Shown here piece after piece: positions 42,415 through 50,923 of a DNA stretch of 64,000 nt (the stretch's first letter is position 1; every line of letters starts with the position of its first letter). Both the position numbers and the translations under genes were made by a program. The stretch lies in NCBI GenBank assembly GCA_019117285.1, contig DXAA01000011.1, forward strand, positions 62,001 to 126,000, written 5' to 3'. The notes beneath the pieces are model-generated. The model was not told where the DNA came from and made no database searches. It saw nothing but the letters and a program-made list of their open reading frames with translations. The stretch comes from Candidatus Limosilactobacillus intestinigallinarum (GTDB taxonomy: Bacteria > Bacillota > Bacilli > Lactobacillales > Lactobacillaceae).

Positions 42415-43791
42415 GTGAAAGTTAAAGTGCCTGTGCATAAGAATGAAGAGTACCCGGCCAAGGTGGTTGACCTGTCCTACGAGGGCAACGGGGTCGTCAA
42501 GATCGACGACTTCCCGGTCTTCGTGCCCAACGCCCTGCCAGGGGAGGAGATCACCGTCAGGATCACCAAGGTGGCTAGCCACTTCGCCTGGGGCCGGGTG
42601 ATGGCCTGGCAGACCAAGAGCCCGGACCGGGTGGACGTCAAGGACAAGAAGTACATCCAGACCGGGATCGCGCCGCTGGGTCACCTGAAGTACCCGGCCC
42701 AGCTGAAGTTTAAGCAGCACCAGATCGAAGAACTCCTGGAGAAGGCCCACCTGGATGACATTGCGGTGCGGCCGACGATGGGGATGGCCCAGCCCTACCA
42801 CTACCGGAACAAGGCCCAGGTCCCGGTCAAGATGATCCGGGGCCAGCTGCAGACCGGCTTCTACAAACGAGGGAGCCACACCCTGGTGCCGATTGAGGAC
42901 TTCTACATCCAGGACCCACAGATCGATAAGGCGATCGTGGTCGTCCGTGACCTCCTGCGCAAGTACCACGTGACCCCGTATGATGAGCGAACCGGCAAGG
43001 GGGTCATCCGGACGGTGATGGTCCGGCGCGGCTATTACAGCCATGAGGTGATGGTCGTCCTGGTCACCAATACCCGGCGGCTGCCGATGGCCGACCAGAT
43101 CGTGGCCGGCATCGTGGCTGGGGTGCCCGAGGTCAAGAGCATCGTCCAAAACATCAACGACAAGCGGACCAACCGCCTGCTGGGCGACCGGAACAAGACC
43201 CTGTGGGGAAAAGACGAGATCCACGACCAGCTGTTGGGGATCGACTTTGCGATCTCACCACTGTCCTTCTACCAGGTCAACCCACAACAAACTGAGCGTC
43301 TCTACCAGACGGCGATCGACAACGCCGGCCTGGACGGCAGCCAGACCGTGATCGACGCCTACTGCGGGATTGGGACGATCTCCCTGGCCGTGGCCAAGCA
43401 CGCCAAGCAGGTTTATGGGGTTGAGATTGTCCCCGCTGCGATCGCGGATGCCAAGCACAACGCCAAGCGCAACGGGATCAAGAATGCCCAGTTTGTGGTC
43501 GGCAAGGCGGAGGACCAATTTGCCAAGTGGCAGGCGGCCAGCCTGAAGCCCGACGTGGTCATCGTCGACCCGCCGCGCAAGGGCGTGGCCGAGTCACTGA
43601 TCGCGGCCACCGGCCAGATGGCGCCACAGAAGGTCATCTACGTCTCCTGCAACCCGGCGACTCTGGTGCGGGATATCAAGCGCTTCGGCGAGCAGGGTTA
43701 TCACGTGGTTAAGCCAATCCAGCCCGTCGACCAGTTCCCACAGACGACGCATGTCGAGAGCGTTACAGTCCTTGAACGTACAGAAAAATAG
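42415..43791 (+). CDS. rlmD: 23S rRNA (uracil-5-)-methyltransferase, RlmD/RlmCD type
   Basis: A 458-residue SAM-dependent methyltransferase of the TrmA/RumA family expected to make m5U in 23S rRNA. The start is GTG 42415 behind GGAGGA. A TRAM domain covers about residues 1-60; the catalytic domain has IDAYCGIGTISLAVAK (about 311), VIVDPPRKG (about 380) and the nucleophilic cysteine in YVSCNPATLV (about 412). The four N-terminal cysteines that bind a 4Fe-4S cluster in E. coli RlmD are absent: that region reads QTGIAPLGHLKYPAQL. Many Firmicutes enzymes methylate two sites (RlmCD), so the exact target is open. Confidence 0.9.
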   Translation: MKVKVPVHKNEEYPAKVVDLSYEGNGVVKIDDFPVFVPNALPGEEITVRITKVASHFAWGRVMAWQTKSPDRVDVKDKKYIQTGIAPLGHLKYPAQLKFKQHQIEELLEKAHLDDIAVRPTMGMAQPYHYRNKAQVPVKMIRGQLQTGFYKRGSHTLVPIEDFYIQDPQIDKAIVVVRDLLRKYHVTPYDERTGKGVIRTVMVRRGYYSHEVMVVLVTNTRRLPMADQIVAGIVAGVPEVKSIVQNINDKRTNRLLGDRNKTLWGKDEIHDQLLGIDFAISPLSFYQVNPQQTERLYQTAIDNAGLDGSQTVIDAYCGIGTISLAVAKHAKQVYGVEIVPAAIADAKHNAKRNGIKNAQFVVGKAEDQFAKWQAASLKPDVVIVDPPRKGVAESLIAATGQMAPQKVIYVSCNPATLVRDIKRFGEQGYHVVKPIQPVDQFPQTTHVESVTVLERTEK

Positions 43792-43828
43792 CCGATAAAC
43801 CGCGCTCTGACGGTATTTATAGATGATT

Positions 43829-43876
43829 GAAAGTGTACTTTTTCCCTTCTGAACTATTGGAAATAGTACACTTTTT
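43829..43876 (+). terminator. Terminator after the rRNA methyltransferase gene
   Basis: AAAGTGTACT (43830-43839) pairs with AGTACACTTT (43865-43874) across a 25-base loop, with T-runs in both arms. Confidence 0.7.
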
Positions 43877-44326
43877 CTATTTGAAGCTGGCGGGTCGAGT
43901 GTTCTATGTCCTATTTCGATAGTCGAGTGTGCGAATGTCCAGTTTGGCAGGTTGTGTTGATTATGGTAGTGAAAGTAGAAGTGAGCCTTGATATGGTAGC
44001 GTTTGTGGTATGTACGAATCGGTCAGTTTGGTACCAAGGAGTGAGTCAACGAAAATAATATTGAATTTATGCTAATTCGGTTAAAATATCGAAAATTCGC
44101 AGGAGAGTTGTATACTCGACGTGTATGACAAAAATTATTCTTTTTTAAGGATAAATCAGCTATGCAAGAAATAAATGTTAATCATCATTTATCACAAATT
44201 TCAACTGAATATACAATCCATGAATTGAAGGTTGATACTATGGTCAGTCAAGCCGATTTAAAGTTGGAATAATCAGCAAAAATAAGTAATCGTTTTCAAT
44301 AGTCTGCTACAATAGAGTATACTCAG
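43877..44326. other. Gene-poor junction region, start of the A/T-rich mosaic
   Basis: I find no credible gene in this stretch. A 36-codon open frame at 44162-44272 (MQEINVNHHLSQ...) has no good ribosome site and no family I recognise. The word GTCGAGTGT recurs twice (near 43893 and 43923), and GTATACTC occurs at about 44113 and 44317. An extended -10-like TCTGCTACAAT (near 44303-44313) stands directly before the transposase remnant. The A/T content rises sharply from here on. It looks like decayed insertion debris. Confidence 0.6.
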
Positions 44327-44788
44327 TTGACCGACGTTGAAGTTATTCAACGCTTACTGGCTTTCAATGATGATCTTAAACAAGCTTATCGTTATTATCA
44401 GGACCTTATTCTCGCGATCAATCATCGTAGTAAGGATGAACTCAATCATTTACTCGCGATTAAATGGACCCAGCTTCCCCAATCACTTCAAAAAGTTCAA
44501 CGGACTCTCCGGAGGAATCGTAAAGAGATTATCACCAGCTTTAAATATGGTGACTACACGAATGGTCCAGTCGAAGGAACTAACAATAAGATCAAAGTTA
44601 TTAAACGAACTGCTTATGGCTTTCGTAACTTCTTTAATTTTCGGGCTCAAATCCTGCTTGCCCTTCCTAACTCATACTTTGCCATCAACTGGAAGAATAA
44701 AAGAACAGCTCATGTCCAATCTCAGACACGAGCTGTTTGGAAAGTTATTCAAATTTTTCTATCAGTACTTTTTGACGAAGAGCCATAA
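44327..44788 (+). pseudogene. ISL3-family transposase, C-terminal remnant
   Basis: A frame of 153 codons carries the C-terminal end of an ISL3-type transposase: NGPVEGTNNKIKVIKRTAYG and FRNFFNFRAQILLAL contain the last conserved acidic residue region and the basic tail typical of the family. Members are normally well over 400 residues, so at least the first two thirds are gone. The frame opens just after an in-frame stop at 44300, with no ribosome site. Its 3' end lies back to back with the cold-shock gene. Confidence 0.85.
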
Positions 44789-44789
44789 A

Positions 44790-44824
44790 AAAAGAACTGC
44801 TCCATCAAAAGCAGTTCTTCATAA
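44790..44824 (-). terminator. Terminator of the cold-shock gene
   Basis: On the minus strand AAGAACTGCT and AGCAGTTCTT form a 10-base stem (+ strand 44795-44804 and 44811-44820) followed by seven T (A-run at 44788-44794 on +). Confidence 0.85.
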
Positions 44825-44835
44825 TATTAGACAAA

Positions 44836-45036
44836 TTATTGTGGAACAACATTAGTCGCTTGAGGTCCTCGATCGGCTTGTTCAACATCGTAACTAACTT
44901 TTTGCCCTTCCTCAAGACTCTTAAAACCGTTAGTTTTAATTGATGAAAAGTGTACGAATACATCTTTACCATCTGAACCAGAGATAAACCCATAGCCCTT
45001 ATCAGCATTAAACCATTTTACAGTACCATTTTGCAT
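44836..45036 (-). CDS. cspA: Cold-shock protein (CspA family)
   Basis: A 66-residue OB-fold RNA chaperone. RNP1 is KGYGFIS (residues 13-19) and RNP2 VFVHFS (26-31); [18 protein letters not shown] is canonical. It acts in the cytoplasm, melting mRNA structure at low temperature. AGGAGG lies nine bases before the ATG; about 200 untranslated bases upstream could be the long cold-shock leader typical of these genes. It stands between an ISL3 remnant and dps, in the A/T-rich mosaic, so it may be an extra copy; this is inference. Confidence 0.95.
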   Translation of the reverse strand: MQNGTVKWFNADKGYGFISGSDGKDVFVHFSSIKTNGFKSLEEGQKVSYDVEQADRGPQATNVVPQ

Positions 45037-45479
45037 ATATATATATCCTCCTAGGAATCAAACCAAAGTAACCAAATTGAATTAACATCTAAGAAAATAA
45101 TAGATAGCAAAAATGAATGATACTTATAACTTCCTGATGTGTTAATCTGAATAATTTTAACACTTTAATTCGCTGTATGCAACCCTAAATAATTCAAGCG
45201 TACAGTTTTTTATATGACTATAATGATGTTCAATCGGAGTTGCTCAGTGTGATAAATAATTGGGTAAGTTCCTCAAAAGAGTTACAGTTACTGGTGGATG
45301 ACTATTTGTTAACGGTTAACTACAGGTTGGAAGATGGTGATTTTTTCTGCTCTAAAAAGGTGAAAAATAAAAAACACAGTACCGCCCATGATAACGGGGT
45401 GACACTGTGCTTGGAGAACTTATGGTGAATAATTCAGGGAGTTATTGTCGTGTTATTGGTTGCTATTTTTTCAGCATAA
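45037..45479. other. Region between cspA and dps: leader, hairpin and one copy of a 23-base repeat
   Basis: No credible gene. A 62-codon frame on the plus strand (45240-45428) lacks a ribosome site and family resemblance. CACAGT (near 45375) pairs with ACTGTG (near 45408) around an inner CGCCC/CGGGG pairing, a hairpin without a T-run. At 45326-45348 is an exact 23-base match to the 3' part of the serine recombinase gene at 47.4 kb. The left part may be the untranslated leader of cspA. Confidence 0.5.
45326..45348 (+). repeat. Direct repeat, copy 1
   Basis: Twenty-three bases beginning GTTGGAAGATGG and ending ATTTTTTCT, identical to 47381-47403 in the same orientation. On the minus strand it would read EKITIFQ, as in the recombinase, but the frame stops soon after. 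Confidence 0.9.
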
Positions 45480-45523
45480 GAAAAGACCATATTGCTACTC
45501 GTTTATAGCCATATGGTCTTTTA
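45480..45523 (-). terminator. Terminator of dps
   Basis: AAAAGACCATAT (45481-45492) and ATATGGTCTTTT (45511-45522) form a 12-base stem with T-rich ends on both strands, just after the dps stop. Confidence 0.85.
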
Positions 45524-45525
45524 TA

Positions 45526-46008
45526 TTAGTCAGCGAATGGTGCTTTGCCTAGATAAGCACTGATCATCCAAATATTTTTATCGGTTTCATCCTTGAAGCC
45601 ATTAAGCATATCTTGAGTTGGGAAGTCTTTTTCTTCGTCAGTAACTTCGATTCCTTTTTGGTATTGGTCACGTAGGTACTTGAATTGATCAACTAGCCGT
45701 TGCATGAATTCAGTCATCGTTAATTGATCAAAAGCGACTTTGTCATCTGGTAGGCCAGTATTTTCAATGAATTCGTGAGTTGTTGCCAGTGGGCTACCAT
45801 TTAAAGCAATCAAGCGTTCTGCAATTTGATCGAGCTGTTCGCTTAGTTGATCGCCATATTCGTCCATCAGCGGATGGAGACGGAAGAAGTTTTCACCGCG
45901 CATATACCAGTGTGTTTGTTGAACGTTGACCTTTAATTGGCTGATATCGGCAATCAGTTGATTGAGTTGTGCTTTTGATTTTGGAAAGTCATAATTGTAA
46001 GTTGTCAT
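45526..46008 (-). CDS. dps: Dps family DNA-protecting ferritin
   Basis: Dps (160 residues from the ATG at 46008) forms 12-mers that oxidise and store iron and protect DNA under starvation and peroxide stress. The start is preferred over one six codons earlier because AGAGGGGG then lies eight bases upstream. The ferroxidase ligands lie in QTHWYMRGENFFRLHPLMDEY and the following DQLSEQLDQIAERL, as in other lactobacillar Dps proteins. Its promoter overlaps a cre box, and an IS1380-type remnant ends immediately upstream of that promoter. Confidence 0.95.
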   Translation of the reverse strand: MTTYNYDFPKSKAQLNQLIADISQLKVNVQQTHWYMRGENFFRLHPLMDEYGDQLSEQLDQIAERLIALNGSPLATTHEFIENTGLPDDKVAFDQLTMTEFMQRLVDQFKYLRDQYQKGIEVTDEEKDFPTQDMLNGFKDETDKNIWMISAYLGKAPFAD

Positions 46009-46045
46009 AATGAACCCCCTCTTCATAACTATTGGTTACACTAAT

Positions 46046-46074
46046 ACTATAACAGTTGTGAAAGCGCTTTTCAA
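46046..46074 (-). promoter_or_regulatory. dps promoter with overlapping cre box
   Basis: On the minus strand TTGAAA (46074-46069) and TATAGT (46051-46046) have a 17-base spacer. The cre-like TGAAAAGCGCTTTCA (46073-46059) overlaps the -35 box, so CcpA would repress dps when sugar is plentiful. The upstream edge of the promoter coincides with the truncated end of the transposase gene. Confidence 0.8.
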
Positions 46075-47182
46075 ATAAAATACTTGGGTCCATTGGCGGT
46101 ATAAATCTTCGATAATTGCTACGGTGTGGCTATTCGTCTTATCCATAAAAAAGCCTGCTTTACTTTCTTTGATCAGGTTTTCCATGGCCCCACGCTTTTG
46201 ATAGGCTAAGTACAATAATTTGACCCCGGCTTCAGTCATATTAGTGACCATATATTGCCGTTCAAAGAATAGTTCGCCTACTTGATGCGTCGATTTTACT
46301 AGGACGCGTCGATCAATCGACCAGCTCTTGGCCGCGTAGTTGAATTCACCATAGATGACCGAATTCTGATCAAAATGCTTGGGCACTACTGGTGTGAATT
46401 CATCAGCTAGTTGGTCTAAAGCGGCGTTTTGCTTCAGGCGGATCACATATTTTACATCATAAAATTCGCAGAGCGTATAAAGCTCAGGCGTCGCAAAACC
46501 ACTATCACCGCGTAAAATCAACTGAACATCAAACGGCAATTCACAAAAAGCCGCAAAGATCGGGGCTAAGAATTCTTTGACACCAGTGCTGGTGTACTGA
46601 TTGCCTGGACGTTGCTTGATTCCTAAAAGCAAATTCAGCTGCGCGATATAGGCCACTAGCGGATGGAAACCAGTAACCCCATAATGCGCATTGAAACTAG
46701 CAGCTTCTTGATGACCAAAGGTATCACAATGCGTCGAATCAACATCAAGCATGACCGTGTCAATATGGTTAGTACTGATATAATCGAGCGCCAAAGTTAA
46801 AATCAAACGGTTCAAGTGCAGAACATCATCACAAGTTAGCGCACTTAAAAAACGAGAAATAGTCGGTTGTGGTGCTAAATCAGTCGTCCCATGGACCTGT
46901 TTCATGACTGGGTCGTTGTAGCGCGTCGGCCGCGACATCATTGCCGTAACCGGCAATATTCAGTTCCAGCATTTGATTGAGTAAGCTAGTTTTAGAATAA
47001 TGAGGGCCAATATGTTTTTCGCTTAATTGTGCCGCCGCTTGATCAATAATTTGGTCAAGACCAGCTGCGTGCTTAAATTCGGCGTAAAACAACAGGCCTG
47101 CGTTATTTGAAAGTTGAACATCATCAGTCTTAATTTTGATTTTAGGGTTGAATCGCAGTTGGGTTTCGTGTAAGTTAGTCAT
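46075..47182 (-). pseudogene. IS1380-family transposase, frameshifted and 3'-truncated
   Basis: Read from 47182, the first frame gives MTNLHETQLRFNPKIKIKTD...IAGYGNDVAADALQ, the N-terminal part of an IS1380-type transposase. At about 46915-46925 the frame breaks and continues in another as NDPVMKQVHGTTDLAPQPTI...DVDSTHCDTFGHQ...KQRPGNQYTSTG, holding the DDE-type catalytic region (VMLDVDST; RGDSGFATPELY). The second frame runs out of transposase sequence after IIEDLYRQWTQVFYL, where the dps promoter begins, so the last few tens of residues and one IS end are lost. Both defects make the element inactive on its own. AGGAG precedes the start. Confidence 0.88.
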
Positions 47183-47306
47183 GAGGCATCTCCTGTGTTC
47201 GTTATTGTTTGGTCGCTATAACAATAACACGGAAGGTGCTTTTTTGGTACACCATTTTGGTGAAACCCTCAATCAAAGATAAAACTATGGTGTAGCAGCA
47301 TTCTCG

Positions 47307-48905
47307 TTAAGGTTTAGGAAAAGATATGCATAATTCAGGTCTAATTACTTCACCATCTTTGAACGTGAATTCCATGTAGCGTTGGAAGATGGTGATTTTT
47401 TCTACTAAACGGCGAACCAGTTGTTCATCAAAATCTACCAAGCCATATTTGTGGAATTCGACCAGTTTGTTGATTTCATCAAGGTTGTGTAGTTTGGCTT
47501 GTTGATTAGTTTCCCGACTCTGTACTTTTTCTTTTTGTTTGCGAAGGTCCATAATTTGTTGGGTTAGCGCATCACAATCCTGGTGTTGGCTGGCAGCTTG
47601 AATCAATTTCATCTGCACTTTTTCCAGCTGGTGGTCGATTTGATCAAGTGTTGGTCCTTTGGAGTTCTTGATGACCTTCATGATGTTAGCTTTAATTTGC
47701 TTACTGGCTAACTCGTGGCCTTCGATTAATTGATTGAATGCTTCAACAGTGGCTTCTTTTAGCAATGGTTCTTTGACATTCCTAATCATACACCGCCGGC
47801 CAGTTTTACTTCTCCTTATCCGGCTAGCACAGCGCCAGACCGCAACTTTGGTTGGCCGATACCACATGTTTCTCTGGAAGATGTCACCACATTTTCCGCA
47901 AAAGACCCGTTGCGAAAAGCAGTATTTGCCGTTAACTCTGCGGTGACAACCATTTTTGGTAGTAATGCCGTTACGCCGTTGACGGATTAGATTCTGTACT
48001 TGCATGAAGATCGATTTAGGAATAATCGCTGGATGGTCATTTTCAACATAGTATTGGGGCATGATCCCTTTATTCTTAACTCGTTTTTTGGTTAAAAAGT
48101 CAACGGTATAAGTTTTCTGGAGGAGTGCATCACCCATATATTTTTCATTTTTGAGGATCCGATTGACACCGCTGGATCCCCAATTAGTTCCCTTGCCACC
48201 GGTTAAGACACCATCTGCTTGGAGTGATTCGGCGATTTGCTTCATCGTCATTCCTTGCAGGTAGCTATAAAAGATCCGTTTAACGGTCTTGGCTTCCTCT
48301 GGTTCAATTACCAGATTACCATCTTTATCCTTGGTGTAGCCGAGAAAGTGATTATGGTTGATCAGGACTTTGCCTTGCTGGTAACGATATTGCAAACCAA
48401 GTTTAACATTTTGCGATAAAGATTCACTTTCTTGTTGGGCGAGGGAAGCCATAATGGTAATTAGGACCTCACCTTTGGCGTCCATTGTGTTAATGTTCTC
48501 TTTTTCAAAAAAGATTGCCACATTGATGGCTTTCAAGTCCCGGATATACTTTAGACAATCAATTGTATTCCGCGCAAACCGACTAATTGATTTGGTGACA
48601 ATTAAGTCAATCTTACCAGCTTTACAAGCGGCAATCATTTTATTGAACTGTTCTCGCTTCTTGGTGTTGGTTCCAGAGATTCCATCATCGGCGAAGATGC
48701 CAGCCATTTCCCAGCTGGGATCTTTTTGAATCAGCTCTTTATAGTGACTAACTTGTGTTTCATATGAGTTAGCTTGTTCATCGAGTTCAGTTGAAACCCG
48801 ACAGTAGGCCGCAACTCGTAGCTTTTCTGATTGTGGTTCATCTGGTAAACGGTGGACACTATTGCCACGTTGCTGATGGGCAGGAATAATATGAACTTTA
48901 CTCAA
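47307..48905 (-). CDS. Large serine recombinase (second of a pair)
   Basis: A 532-residue site-specific recombinase of the resolvase/invertase type with a long C-terminal half, the class that integrates and excises phages, ICEs and SCC elements. The nucleophile is Ser 38 in YCRVST; TKSISRFARNTID and FFEKENINT follow in the catalytic domain. A recombinase domain starts near residue 190, with a zinc ribbon FCGKCG (about 345) and a C-terminal coiled coil. Its start overlaps the end of the other recombinase by eight bases, so they are probably cotranslated. A 23-base stretch near its 3' end is repeated 2 kb to the left. Cognate att sites are unknown. Confidence 0.95.
   Translation of the reverse strand: MSKVHIIPAHQQRGNSVHRLPDEPQSEKLRVAAYCRVSTELDEQANSYETQVSHYKELIQKDPSWEMAGIFADDGISGTNTKKREQFNKMIAACKAGKIDLIVTKSISRFARNTIDCLKYIRDLKAINVAIFFEKENINTMDAKGEVLITIMASLAQQESESLSQNVKLGLQYRYQQGKVLINHNHFLGYTKDKDGNLVIEPEEAKTVKRIFYSYLQGMTMKQIAESLQADGVLTGGKGTNWGSSGVNRILKNEKYMGDALLQKTYTVDFLTKKRVKNKGIMPQYYVENDHPAIIPKSIFMQVQNLIRQRRNGITTKNGCHRRVNGKYCFSQRVFCGKCGDIFQRNMWYRPTKVAVWRCASRIRRSKTGRRCMIRNVKEPLLKEATVEAFNQLIEGHELASKQIKANIMKVIKNSKGPTLDQIDHQLEKVQMKLIQAASQHQDCDALTQQIMDLRKQKEKVQSRETNQQAKLHNLDEINKLVEFHKYGLVDFDEQLVRRLVEKITIFQRYMEFTFKDGEVIRPELCISFPKP
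47381..47403 (+). repeat. Direct repeat, copy 2 (inside recombinase 3' end)
   Basis: Identical in 23 of 23 bases to 45326-45348; here it encodes EKITIFQ on the minus strand. The flanking bases differ on both sides. The two copies bracket dps and the IS1380 remnant. Confidence 0.9.
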
Positions 48906-50559
48906 TTAAATCCACCTCGCTTTTAATGGTACTGTATAGATATTCAGCCTGTTTAACAGGTTCATTGAACCGTTGATGAATAACATCTCGATAGAAATGC
49001 TCGTTAACCATGGCTTTCTTGGTAAGATGTTCTTCCAAATTAAGTCCACATTTTAGCTGAAAGGTAATCTCATATTGATTAAGAACCTTAACTGACCGGA
49101 CATAAGTTTGAAACAGTTTGGGATCAAACCTAGTTAGTAATTGTCCTTGCTGGCACCAGCGGAGCAGGTCACGAAAATCTTCTAAGTTATTAGCGTTATC
49201 AGTTTGATTACTATTGATTTGCTTGATCTGCTCTTGGTATTGATAGCTCGATTGCTCTAATTTAGCGGTTTGATTGATGTACAGCGATTTATCGATTAAG
49301 CCTTCCTGCATTAATTTAGTAAGAGTTGCCGCTTTTTGATCGTTTGCCTCAATTAGTTTTGTGAACTGGTTCAGTTTACCGTCAGTATCCGCATTAATTT
49401 GTTCCCTTAGCTTTTGTAGCAGTGGCTGGATGAGGAACTTTTTGCTGAAGACAAGCTTATTCATCATGGTGCAAAAAGCATTTCGAATCCCTTCTTCAGA
49501 GATCGCTTTCACCGGACATTGAGTTGCGGAATGTAAATGCTTTTGGCAAGCCCAGCAAATTCTATTTGATCGCGTTTGCCGCTTAAAAGCAGTACCGCAG
49601 TGGCCACAAATAAGTTTCCTAGTGAATAGGTAGTGTCGCTGGTATTTATGACTGCCGACTTCAATGTGCCGCTTTTGTGCGATGTGTTTTAATAAGTCCT
49701 GCGCGCGGTCAAAATCCTGATGACTAACTATTGCCGGATGATGGTCTTCAATTAGGTACTGCGCTAGTTCGCCGTGATTAATGTGTCGCCGATATTGATC
49801 ATCTCGATAAGTTTTCTGACATAACATGTCGCCGGTATAGTTAATGTTACGCAGAATATTGATAATGGTACTGCTCCACCAACGATGACCACGCTGGGTT
49901 GGAATCTGTCTAATGTTTAGCTGCTTAGCAATTTGACTAGTTGATTGCCCCTGTAAGAAGTGGTTAAAAATTGTTTTAACGATTCGTACTTCATGAGGGT
50001 TAATCATTAGGTTGCCGTCCTGAATGAAATAACCATATGGAGCCGAAGAAACTCTAAAACTACCATCGGCGAACCGTTTTCGAATGGACCAGCGTAAATT
50101 ACCTGCGGTTGAGTGTGATTCATCCTGGGCAATACTGCTAAGGATCGAAAGAAACAATTCACTGGCCATTTCACCGGTATTAATCCGTTCCTTTTCAAAG
50201 TAAATAGGAATGTTAAGTTGCTGTAGTTGTCGAACAATCTGTAAACAGTCAGTAGTATTACGTGATAATCGACTAATTGACTTAGTAATTACCAGGTCAA
50301 TGCGATGGTTATTGCAGTCAGCTAATAACTCATTAAGAGCTTTTCGCTGTTGGGTTTTGGTTCCGGATAGCCCTTCATCATAGTAGATTCTAGCTAGCTG
50401 CCAGTTAGGGTGACGTCGAATATATTCTTGGTAATGTTGACGTTGATTTTTCAGACTTTCGAGCTGAGCAATATTGTCAGTTGAGACTCGACAGTAGGCA
50501 GCCACCCTTAGTTGCTGGACATTACGTTGGAATTCTTGAATTTTAGTAATGGTTGACAT
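48898..50559 (-). CDS. Large serine recombinase (first of a pair)
   Basis: A 553-residue large serine recombinase related to, but clearly different from, its neighbour. Ser 26 in YCRVSTD is the nucleophile; TKSISRLSRNTTDCLQ and YFEKERINT complete the catalytic domain. The recombinase domain (TIFNHFLQGQSTSQIAKQLN, WWSSTIINILRNINYTGD) is followed by a zinc ribbon (CGHCG...CWACQKH...C) and a coiled-coil region ending near residue 460. GGAGG lies upstream of the ATG. Pairs of such enzymes act together in SCC-type cassettes (CcrA and CcrB); whether both are needed here is unknown. Confidence 0.95.
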   Translation of the reverse strand: MSTITKIQEFQRNVQQLRVAAYCRVSTDNIAQLESLKNQRQHYQEYIRRHPNWQLARIYYDEGLSGTKTQQRKALNELLADCNNHRIDLVITKSISRLSRNTTDCLQIVRQLQQLNIPIYFEKERINTGEMASELFLSILSSIAQDESHSTAGNLRWSIRKRFADGSFRVSSAPYGYFIQDGNLMINPHEVRIVKTIFNHFLQGQSTSQIAKQLNIRQIPTQRGHRWWSSTIINILRNINYTGDMLCQKTYRDDQYRRHINHGELAQYLIEDHHPAIVSHQDFDRAQDLLKHIAQKRHIEVGSHKYQRHYLFTRKLICGHCGTAFKRQTRSNRICWACQKHLHSATQCPVKAISEEGIRNAFCTMMNKLVFSKKFLIQPLLQKLREQINADTDGKLNQFTKLIEANDQKAATLTKLMQEGLIDKSLYINQTAKLEQSSYQYQEQIKQINSNQTDNANNLEDFRDLLRWCQQGQLLTRFDPKLFQTYVRSVKVLNQYEITFQLKCGLNLEEHLTKKAMVNEHFYRDVIHQRFNEPVKQAEYLYSTIKSEVDLIE

Positions 50560-50588
50560 GGCAAACCTCCTTTCGTCAGTGTGGTATG

Positions 50589-50828
50589 TTAGCTCTGAAC
50601 TGTTGATGTATCAACACCTTCCGGGCCGATTAAAGGGGGAAAGGATTGCTGATGCAATTGATCAATTTGGTGGAATTCATGGCTAGAGATTAGCCCTTCT
50701 TGCAAGAGTTTCAATGTTATTTGACGAGCCTGCTGGTAGTGAAGTTCATCTAATAGTTGTGATTGTGTCATACTGGTATTAACTGATATCAGTGGTTGGT
50801 GTGTGACGGTTTTTACTTTTTTAGTCAT
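50589..50828 (-). CDS. Small SHOCT-like protein preceding the recombinases
   Basis: A 79-residue protein starting at the ATG at 50828 (MTKKVKTVTHQPLISVNTSM) behind GGAGG; a longer frame upstream would cross the preceding terminator. The centre, QARQITLKLLQEGLISSHEFHQID, has the short helix-loop pattern of SHOCT-type domains, and similar small proteins often accompany large serine recombinases in Gram-positive mobile elements. It may act as a directionality or accessory factor; that is inference. It lies 29 bases before the first recombinase gene. Confidence 0.65.
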   Translation of the reverse strand: MTKKVKTVTHQPLISVNTSMTQSQLLDELHYQQARQITLKLLQEGLISSHEFHQIDQLHQQSFPPLIGPEGVDTSTVQS

Positions 50829-50884
50829 TGTAATTACCTCCACTGATAAGCCAGCCAAATTAAAAAAGTAAACCATGACAAAAT

Positions 50885-50914
50885 AAAAAAGCCTGCAGAC
50901 TGCAGTCCACAGGC
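50885..50914 (-). terminator. Terminator of the head-gene operon
   Basis: On the minus strand GCCTGTGGACTGCAGT-CTGCAGGC (50914-50891) forms a hairpin followed by six T. It separates the holin and structural genes from the recombinase group. Confidence 0.85.
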
Positions 50915-50923
50915 GAAAAGTAA

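Noticed and set aside
44162-44272. 36-codon frame MQEINVNHHLSQ...
   Set aside because: Weak upstream site and no family resemblance; it lies in insertion debris. Noted in the region entry only.
45240-45428. 62-codon plus-strand frame between cspA and dps
   Set aside because: No ribosome site, no recognisable family, and it covers the 23-base repeat and a hairpin; treated as noncoding.
50829-50876. Longer N-terminus for the SHOCT-like protein
   Set aside because: It has no ribosome site and starts at the edge of the head-operon terminator, while the ATG at 50828 is preceded by GGAGG.
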